DNA of 42,240 nucleotides. Origin: Candidatus Dadabacteria bacterium. Lineage in GTDB: Bacteria; Desulfobacterota_D; UBA1144; Nemesobacterales; JADFKM01. The stretch is taken from positions 1 to 42,240 of the forward strand of contig JADFKM010000011.1 of NCBI GenBank assembly GCA_022564935.1, in the 5' to 3' direction. The notes beneath the pieces are model-generated. The model saw only the letters and a program-made list of their open reading frames with translations. It made no database searches and was not told where the DNA came from. Positions 36,730 to 42,240 of this stretch are shown in pieces (position 1 is the first letter of the stretch; every line of letters starts with the position of its first letter). The translations under genes and the position numbers were made by a program.

Positions 36730-36746
36730 TATGATTTTATATCATA
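36730..36746 (-). promoter_or_regulatory. Palindrome upstream of umuD, candidate SOS operator
   Basis: TATGAT, five bases, ATCATA: perfect 6-base arms in an AT-rich stretch, 25 bases before the umuD start. It is not the E. coli CTG-N10-CAG box nor the Bacillus GAAC-GTTC box. Position and symmetry fit a lineage-specific LexA site. Confidence 0.4.
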
Positions 36747-37064
36747 GATATGGAGTTTGTCAACTGCGAATTTGATTGTTATTTGGGATTTGGCATAAGA
36801 TGAGGTTTTGGGCTGTGGACTGAGTGATGGCCTATGTATGTTCCAATGTTTTATAGAGAGTAGAAATGGATGGCTTTTTATGGAGAAAGAGTTTACTTTG
36901 CTTTTTGGTTCATGGTGTAAGGTTAAGGCGATGAGCAAACAACGCGGAGGGAGTAGGAAGGCTCGCGAAAATCAAAGGTGCGGAGAGATAACTAAAGCTT
37001 TTATAAAACATCGATAATATTTAATGTGCTGAACCATTTATCCTTTGTTGCTCTGCTTGCGTTG
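36747..37064. other. Gap between umuD and the small proline-rich gene
   Basis: 318 AT-rich bases. Frames here are short; nothing recognisable. It belongs to the AT-rich island that continues to about 37.95 kb. Confidence 0.4.
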
Positions 37065-37208
37065 TTACCTATCTGTTTTCTTGGATGGTCTTGAAGTGTT
37101 AAGTTTGGGCGGCGGTTTACTAGGTCTTGCGGTGGATGGTTTGGGAGACACCCTACCTTTTTTAATTAAACGTGCTTCCTTTAAATCTTTTTCATGCTTT
37201 ATAATCAT
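37065..37208 (-). CDS. Small proline/lysine-rich protein overlapping the DUF6338-like gene
   Basis: 47 residues, encoded from an ATG that overlaps the upstream stop as ATGA (37208-37205). It starts MIIKHEKDLKEARLIKKG and then runs into a Pro/Ser/Lys tail with SPKPSTARPSKPP and the repeated RPSK ending TSRPSKKTDR. It is strongly basic, probably disordered, with no membrane segment. The tight overlap implies translational coupling and a joint function. Its counterpart at the first DUF6338-like locus is the 75-residue protein at 8374-8601. Function unknown. It is too short for most gene callers. Confidence 0.6.
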   Translation of the reverse strand: MIIKHEKDLKEARLIKKGRVSPKPSTARPSKPPPKLNTSRPSKKTDR

Positions 37209-37861
37209 TTGGTTTCCTCTATTTCTTCATTGTCAGTATTATAGCTGTTGCCAAGGATAAATTCTACATTTAGTTTTCTTTTATCTCTTGCGAAGTATAA
37301 AACTGGCAGACAATATTGCTTTTCCCCACTAGAAGAGTTAAATACTTCAACTTCTATAAGAAGAAATTCTTCATCATCATCTGTTATATCAGAATATGCT
37401 TCTAGCCATCCTTTATAAGTTAGATTGTTTTCTAGATCTCTGATAACAACCCATCCTCCATAATTGTCTAGTGTATATCCCCAAACACCTAAGTTTCCAA
37501 GGAACTCAGAAACTTTCAGTTTGTAAGCGATTCTGTATAGAACCCTATATTTATGCAAAGCGGTGATAATAAAAGCTATAGGAAATGAAAGTATTGTAAC
37601 CCAGGTTATCTCTTCGAAATTTAAAGGGGTTGAAGAATTAGTTAGGCTTTCTAAGAAAAAGAATGGTAGGTCTAGAAAAAAAACGAGTTTGGTTACTAAG
37701 TAATAAGTAAAATAGCATACAAAACCGTAAATTAATGAAAACAGAACTATTTTGTGCAATTTTGCCTCTTTGTGGGGCGTTAAAGCATCGATAATATAGA
37801 AAGCGATTAAACCAGGAAGGAATATGAGAATTAGTTTGAAGGTAAATTCTGAAATTTCCAT
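37205..37861 (-). CDS. DUF6338-like membrane protein, intact
   Basis: 218 residues. Three membrane helices: about 7-26 (TFKLILIFLPGLIAFYIIDA), 37-60 (KIVLFSLIYGFVCYFTYYLV) and 82-102 (EEITWVTILSFPIAFIITAL). A soluble beta-rich C-terminal half follows (WGYTLDNYGGWVVIRDLENN, TYKGWLEAYSDITDDDEEFL). The early PGLIAF and the W-V-V-I-x-D-L...Y-x-G strand pattern match the general plan of DUF6338 proteins, of which a broken copy lies at 7966-8353; similarity between the two is in plan more than in residues. Base composition is very AT-rich compared with umuDC beside it, a sign of transfer. Function unknown; inner-membrane location expected. Confidence 0.65.
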   Translation of the reverse strand: MEISEFTFKLILIFLPGLIAFYIIDALTPHKEAKLHKIVLFSLIYGFVCYFTYYLVTKLVFFLDLPFFFLESLTNSSTPLNFEEITWVTILSFPIAFIITALHKYRVLYRIAYKLKVSEFLGNLGVWGYTLDNYGGWVVIRDLENNLTYKGWLEAYSDITDDDEEFLLIEVEVFNSSSGEKQYCLPVLYFARDKRKLNVEFILGNSYNTDNEEIEETK

Positions 37862-38051
37862 ACTTTAGTAAAAACATATCGAGATAAAAAATATATTTGA
37901 GGTAATTGTATACAACACCGAAACTTTAAACAAGATTCAGGTCGTGAACAGCATCGTATTAGAATATACACATAATTTGTTCAACTTTTCAACCAAACTT
38001 ATCTTTACCCTCCGCTTGCACCGTTTCACCCCTTTATGTAACATTCCCACA

Positions 38052-39017
38052 GTGACGGCCCAAAAAAAAATCCCGAAAAAATCCCAGCAAAATTTACAGC
38101 AAAAATTCCAAAAGAAATTCACGGTAGCCCTAGTGCAGATGGCGGCCACAGAAGACCCCGTCTATAACCTCAGGCGCGCAGTATCGAAGGTGCGCGAAGC
38201 CGCCAAGGATGGGGCGTCCGTCATATGCCTGCCGGAGCTTTTCCGCACGAGGTATTTCTGCCAGAGCGAGGATACGGCGGCGTTCGAGCTTGCAGAGCCT
38301 GTGCCGGGGCCCACAACCGATGCGCTGTCGAAAGTCGCAAAAGGTACGGGCGCGGTGGTGATTGCCCCCATTTTCGAGAAGAGGGCGGCGGGAGTCTACC
38401 ACAACAGCGCAGCCGTTATTGATGCGGACGGATTCCTGTCTGATCTGCACGAATTCCAGTGGCGCGAGTTGCCGTTCCACGTGGCTCCCGATCACGGGAT
38501 CGTGGCGACGATAGAGCGAGCATGTGAGGAGGAGAAACTCGCCCTGCTACGAGATCTGGCACTTCTTTCCGGCCAGAAGGTATTGGGACCCAAAGCTGAA
38601 CACACCGTCTGGCTTTGGCCGGCCATCGAGTGTATCCGGGACACAGTGGTACTGTGCAGTCTAATCCAAGAGGGGAAACCACGATTCCGACGAAGAGAGG
38701 TTCTGGCTCTCATTGAACAGCAGTTCCCGGAGCATTCTCCTGTGGCAGAACAGATCTACTGGTACAAGGCAAGCGAGGATGGGCGGAAGGCGTTGCGCGC
38801 ATTGCTCAGCTCAGAACCCAGAGTGCGCGAACGTGAACTGCGGCCCATCACGGAAGATGTCATTTCCTTCTGGCACGCGGCAATGGCTGAGGTAGACACG
38901 TACTTACTGGAAGGACGCTCCCTGATCCCCTTCGCGAGGGAGGACTGGAAGGAGAGCAATCACGCAGCCTATGAGCGATTCCTTGAGGATCACTTGGCGA
39001 AGACGCCTTCCATCTAG
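38052..39017 (+). pseudogene. Truncated N-carbamoylputrescine amidase fused to foreign sequence
   Basis: From a probable GTG at 38052 (the frame is open from 37944), residues FTVALVQMAATEDPVYNLRR, VICLPELFRTRYFC and PVPGPTTDALSKVAKGTGAV are the N-terminal third of a nitrilase-family amidase of the AguB type (N-carbamoylputrescine to putrescine). The homology stops at AAVIDADG (about 38427). The catalytic Lys and Cys that should follow are absent. The remaining roughly 195 residues (SDLHEFQWRELPFHV onward, ending DHLAKTPSI) are unrelated, GC-rich, and unknown to me. This marks the right-hand border of the core chromosome segment. Only the catalytic Glu of the triad remains, so the amidase is dead. 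Confidence 0.65.
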
Positions 39018-39107
39018 AAGAGGCAGCCGGTGCAGCAGAAGAGCATCAGATGGGGTCGGTCGCACTTCACGTGACATTGACGAGGCGGACGAGGGATGGT
39101 CGCATTG

Positions 39108-39134
39108 TGACTAGCGACAATTATAATTCCCGCC
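39108..39134 (+). repeat. Left terminal inverted repeat
   Basis: 27 bases starting TGACTAGCGACAATTATAAT; the exact reverse complement is at 41200-41226. Inside it, TTGCCTCA recurs near both ends (39140 and about 41194). Confidence 0.85.
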
Positions 39135-39237
39135 AGCATTGCCTCATGTTTTTTGCTACCCTCGGTAGGCCGTTGCCTCATATATTCTGCTACCCCTTTG
39201 TCGTTCGTGGGAGCGGAAAATGGCGAGGAGGATCAGC

Positions 39238-40743
39238 ATGGCGACCAAACGGGAGCTCGTGGCGGAGGTTGGGCGGCGATACCGGACGGCTACGCGCGGC
39301 GAGAAGCGCCGGATCATGGATGAGTTCGTGGCCCTGACGGGGTACCACCGGAAGCACGCCTTGAGGCTGCTCAACGGCGCTGAGACGTGCTACCGGCGCT
39401 CGGGTCGGCCGCGCTCCCGGATCTACGACGAGGCCGTGCATGAGGCCCTCATCATCGTCTGGGAGGCCGCCGACCGGATCTGCGGCAAGCGCCTCAAGGC
39501 CCTCATGCCGATCATGGTGGGGGCCTTGGAGCGGCATGGTCACCTGGTTCTGGGTACCGAACTGAGGGAGCTCCTACTGGGCATCAGCGCGGCCACGATG
39601 GACAGGCTCCTTGTGCCACAGCGGGCTGACGCCTCGGGACGACGGCGGCGCCGCCGCCGGTCCAACGGGCTTTTGCGTAACCAGATTCCGGTGCGCACCT
39701 TCGCCGATTGGGGCGACCCGCCGCCTGGGTTTGTGGAAGCCGACCTGGTGGCCCACAACGGCGGCATCAGCGAAGGCAGTTGTGTCCACACGCTGGTGTT
39801 GACCGACATCGCCTCGGGCTGGACGGAGTGCGTGCCACTGCTCGTGCGAGAGCAGGGCCTGGTCGTAGAAGCGATAGAGATGACACGAGGCCAACTTCCC
39901 TTCGCACTGCAGGGCCTGGATACGGACAACGACGGCGCCTTCATCAACGAGAGCCTCCTTAAGTACACCAGGGACGAAGGTCTCACCCAGACCCGCTCGC
40001 GCGCCTACCGCAAGAACGACCAGGCCTGGGTCGAGCAGAAAAACGGGGCCGTGGTGCGGCGTCTGGTCGGGCATGGGCGCCTGCAGGGGGTCAAGGCCGC
40101 CCAGACGCTGTCCCGTCTGTATTCCGTTTCGCGGCTCTACGTGAACTACTTCCAGCCCTCCTTCAAGCTCAAGGAGAAACTCCGACAAGGCGCCAAGGTG
40201 ACCAAGCACTACCATCCACCGGCCACCCCTTGCCAGCGCTTGCTGGCATCCGAACACCTCGGAAACGACCAGAAGCAGACTCTTCGGGAGCTTTCCGACT
40301 CGTTGGATCCACCGCGGCTGCTCAACGAGATCCGGTCGGCGCAGTCGGCGCTAGCCCGGCTCTCCGCGCCGGACGAACCGACCGAGGACTCCTCCGGTGA
40401 CAACGAGCTTGCTCTCTTCCTGGCGCAACTGCCCACGCTGTGGCGCGAGGGAGACGCTCGGCCGACACACCGACAGCCTCCTGCCGCGGCTCACCACTGG
40501 CGTACTCGCCCAGATCCCTTCGCTTCGGTGTGGTCAGAGGTGGAGACCTGGTTGGTCGACGAGCCCGACGCCACGGCGAAGTCCCTCTTCCAGCGGCTCC
40601 AGAGAGAACACCCCTCGACGTACGCCCCCGGTCAGCTCCGTACCCTGCAACGCCGCGTACGGGAGTGGCGCCGTGCCATGGCCCGGAAGCTCATCTTCGG
40701 TAGCGCCGTGGCGGCCGACGGGAGAGCATATTCAAACCCATGA
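39238..40743 (+). CDS. DDE transposase (integrase-core, ISNCY-like)
   Basis: 501 residues from ATG 39238, which has AGGAGG six bases before it; an ATG at 39220 is less well placed. An N-terminal helix-turn-helix part (GYHRKHALRLLNG) is followed by an arginine-rich run, then the RNase-H-like core. Core motifs are FVEADLVAHNG (Asp169), LDTDNDGAFIN (Asp230) and NDQAWVEQKNG (Glu266). The C-terminal region, SRLYVNYFQPSFKLKEK, is typical of this transposase group. It moves the element delimited by the 27-bp repeats. GC-rich and not adapted to the core genome. Confidence 0.9.
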   Translation: MATKRELVAEVGRRYRTATRGEKRRIMDEFVALTGYHRKHALRLLNGAETCYRRSGRPRSRIYDEAVHEALIIVWEAADRICGKRLKALMPIMVGALERHGHLVLGTELRELLLGISAATMDRLLVPQRADASGRRRRRRRSNGLLRNQIPVRTFADWGDPPPGFVEADLVAHNGGISEGSCVHTLVLTDIASGWTECVPLLVREQGLVVEAIEMTRGQLPFALQGLDTDNDGAFINESLLKYTRDEGLTQTRSRAYRKNDQAWVEQKNGAVVRRLVGHGRLQGVKAAQTLSRLYSVSRLYVNYFQPSFKLKEKLRQGAKVTKHYHPPATPCQRLLASEHLGNDQKQTLRELSDSLDPPRLLNEIRSAQSALARLSAPDEPTEDSSGDNELALFLAQLPTLWREGDARPTHRQPPAAAHHWRTRPDPFASVWSEVETWLVDEPDATAKSLFQRLQREHPSTYAPGQLRTLQRRVREWRRAMARKLIFGSAVAADGRAYSNP

Positions 40744-40890
40744 CCAAGGCCGTACTCGATTCTGATCGCTCAGCGTGCTCAAGCCGGCGCCTCTCGCTGT
40801 GTCTCCATCGTTGGCAGCGCCTTAGGGGGCGAGCCCCATGCAAGTGGGTCGGCGCGATGAGCCACCCTCCCGTCCACCCACAACCTTCGA

Positions 40891-41010
40891 ACCACACCCC
40901 CGTGGAGACTGAAAATCCGGTACGGTACCTCCACCCCCCGCAGGGGTACAACCACACCCCCGTGGAGACTGAAAATCCGGTACGGTACCTCCACTCCTGC
41001 AGGGTACAAC
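40891..41010 (+). repeat. Two tandem 60-bp hairpin repeats inside the IS tail
   Basis: A unit starting AACCACACCCCCGTGGAGAC occurs at 40891 and again at 40951, followed by the start of a third (AACCACTCTCC, from about 41009). Each unit contains GTGGAG and, about 30 bases on, CTCCAC, so each can fold into a hairpin. Each also contains the near-palindrome GGTACGGTACC. Spacing and length do not fit a CRISPR array. Confidence 0.8.
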
Positions 41011-41199
41011 CACTCTCCAAGGAAAGACAGACCAACCTCAAGGCGAGCTTATTCTACCGCCCTTTCTGTCCAGTTGACGGGGTACACCTCATCGATCTGG
41101 AGCCCCGATTCCCCCAGAACACTCTCCCCGACACTACCGAATTGGCGTCGGGTGCAGCATCTTCTGTACCTGGTAACACTATTACGTGAGGCAACACGG

Positions 41200-41226
41200 G
41201 CGGGAATTATAATTGTCGCTAGTCAA
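41200..41226 (-). repeat. Right terminal inverted repeat
   Basis: Exact reverse complement of the left repeat over 27 bases, ending ...GTCGCTAGTCA at 41226. Confidence 0.85.
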
Positions 41227-41252
41227 CTGACCTATCCACGACTGATTGTGCT

Positions 41253-41717
41253 TTGCTAAAGCTCCTCTGCGATAGCGCGATGGAGAGAAAGGAAAGACAT
41301 GTCAATGTCGGGGACCTCAGCGAGAAGCTCCAGGCCCTCAAACTGGCTGAAGATACAGTTGCGGAATCACTACAGATACTAGCCGACGAATACATGATCG
41401 ACGATTCCGTGCCTCATGGCGGTAGGATTCACCATACAACCATTGCCGTGCAGGCCTTCGAGAATTACTGTTTGGCCACCATAGATGGATATGCAGACTT
41501 GAAGCGAACCATTGGGGCTCAGCTTGCAAACGAGGGCATGACCACCAACCATGCTCTCGTGGAGAGATATGGTCAACCCCGCATAATCGTAGATCAGGTG
41601 CTAGATGCACTCGAGAGCGATGGGTTCATCTCTTTGACCTACATGACAAGCAGCACGGTCCAGGTTACCAGTGTGAAGCCTCAACTTGGGAGGGCCCTGA
41701 GTACCGATGAGTTGTAG
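41253..41717 (+). CDS. Uncharacterised protein, possibly winged-helix, near IS edge
   Basis: 154 residues from TTG 41253, or 145 from ATG 41280. The frame is open right up to the IS inverted repeat. The upstream residues (TDLSTTDCALLKLLCDSAME) look continuous with the protein, so the IS may have cut its 5' part. The sequence suggests small helical, winged-helix-like units: NVGDLSEKLQALKLAEDTVA, then VDQVLDALESDGFISLTYM. No catalytic motif. Family not recognised. Confidence 0.45.
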   Translation: MLKLLCDSAMERKERHVNVGDLSEKLQALKLAEDTVAESLQILADEYMIDDSVPHGGRIHHTTIAVQAFENYCLATIDGYADLKRTIGAQLANEGMTTNHALVERYGQPRIIVDQVLDALESDGFISLTYMTSSTVQVTSVKPQLGRALSTDEL

Positions 41718-41928
41718 CGTCGTCCCGATTCTGCGCGGACGCTCCGCCTTGCTTCTGATCGTCCGGAAATCATTCCGAGACGAGCTTCTGGATCGGCAAG
41801 TACGAGTTGGGTTCCATCATAAGATCTGACGGTCAGAGCGGCGGTTCATAGAGCTGGATTGGGGCTTCGCCAGGCTGGATCGCAGCGACTGATGCCATCG
41901 GTGATCCCGCCCGCATGTCATCCTCGTG

Positions 41929-42141
41929 TCAGCCTGTGCGATCCAACTTGAGAAGGCAATCACTAACGGGCACTCTCAACTCATGGGTGATCTTCGCCGT
42001 CCCGTCCCCTTCGATGCTGAGTTCGATGATCTTCTCGACGAGTTTCGCTTCCTCTGGACACACCCGTAGGCGATGGGTTTCGCGATCCAGCTCATATCCG
42101 ATCGGGGGAGCTTCGCCAACCCACTGGCCGTTCTCGGCCAT
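41929..42141 (-). pseudogene. Large serine recombinase fragment
   Basis: Minus-strand frame with ENGQWVGEAPPIGYELD, PEEAKLVEKIIELSIEGDGT and KITHEL. This is the typical 'Recombinase' domain that follows the catalytic domain in large serine recombinases of phages and mobile elements. The catalytic N-terminal part would lie beyond the right edge, and the frame appears to shift near 42141-42160. The protein ends soon after this domain (stop at 41929), so the zinc-ribbon and coiled-coil parts are missing. Probably a decayed mobile-element gene. Confidence 0.55.
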
Positions 42142-42240
42142 GAGGATTTTCGAAGCTCTCCTTCTCCATGCCGTCTCTTTCTGCCAAACGCTTCTGAGCC
42201 TCCCCGAGTGTCACCAGATGGTTCCGCGCATGTGAACATC

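Larger units (their letters stand above)
39108..41226 (+). mobile_element. Complete insertion sequence, about 2.1 kb
   Basis: Bounded by perfect 27-bp inverted repeats at 39108-39134 and 41200-41226 that begin TGACTAGCGACAATTATAAT at the outer end. It holds one transposase gene, then a non-coding 450-base tail with two 60-bp hairpin repeats. No clear target-site duplication is seen: the flanks read ...CGCATTG and ACTGACC.... Confidence 0.85.

Noticed and set aside
36704-36938. Longer UmuD start at 36938
   Set aside because: Would add 78 unconserved residues and place the AT-rich palindrome inside the gene; AAAGAGGG precedes the ATG at 36704.
40891-41010. Possible CRISPR repeats
   Set aside because: Only two adjacent 60-bp units with no spacers between them, located inside an insertion sequence; no cas genes.

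Overview
The window looks like about 38 kb of chromosome from an uncultured Gram-negative bacterium, flanked on both sides by sequence of a different character. Markers of the Gram-negative type are an OmpA-domain protein, a Tat component, UmuDC, a long GyrB with the proteobacterial-type insert, complex I subunits and a CarD regulator. The style is deltaproteobacterial or an allied candidate phylum, but sequence alone does not fix the lineage. Core genes are moderately GC-rich. Two short cassettes (about 7.97-8.60 kb and 36.8-37.9 kb) are AT-rich. The outer ends (before about 0.6 kb and after about 38.43 kb) are GC-rich and join the core inside broken genes.

Layout. 0-1 kb: a polyketide-synthase ketoreductase fragment joined to an enoyl-CoA hydratase tail, and a decayed MenB-like gene on the other strand. 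1.1-5.9 kb: a biotin cluster of two tandem BioB paralogues, BioA and BioF; BioC, BioH and BioD are not in the window. 6-8 kb: an LsrF-like class I aldolase and a zinc alcohol dehydrogenase. 8-8.6 kb: a broken DUF6338-like membrane protein gene followed by an intact small proline-rich protein. 9-16.3 kb: PriA with half of its zinc cysteines missing, GlnE, and an alkaline-phosphatase-superfamily phosphodiesterase. 16.4-19.9 kb (minus strand): CarD, a DUF58 protein and a BatA/VWA membrane protein. 20.3-22.7 kb: GyrB. 23-26.4 kb (minus strand): a TatA/B protein, NuoG and NuoH, with a small membrane protein downstream. 26.8-34.7 kb: a quinone-reductase-type MDR enzyme, an MFS transporter with an M3-peptidase-like protein lacking HEXXH, a divergent Nramp transporter overlapping a periplasmic thioredoxin-like protein, and an OmpA-domain membrane protein. 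35-36.7 kb: umuDC with a palindrome at its promoter. 37-37.9 kb: a second, intact DUF6338-like gene overlapping a 47-residue proline/lysine-rich protein gene. 38-42.2 kb: an N-carbamoylputrescine amidase gene cut at about 38.43 kb, then GC-rich sequence with a complete 2.1-kb insertion sequence (27-bp perfect terminal inverted repeats, DDE transposase, two 60-bp hairpin repeats) and a serine-recombinase fragment.

The best candidate for an undescribed system is the recurring pair 'DUF6338-like membrane protein plus small disordered proline-rich protein'. It occurs twice here in AT-rich islands. One copy is intact with an ATGA overlap; the other has lost its 5' end and reading frame but keeps its partner. 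Other points worth following are the loss of exactly one zinc site in PriA, a probable ATT start shared by both bioB copies, and the fusion of an OmpA peptidoglycan-binding domain to a membrane-proximal domain I cannot name. All assignments come from reading motifs; no search was run.
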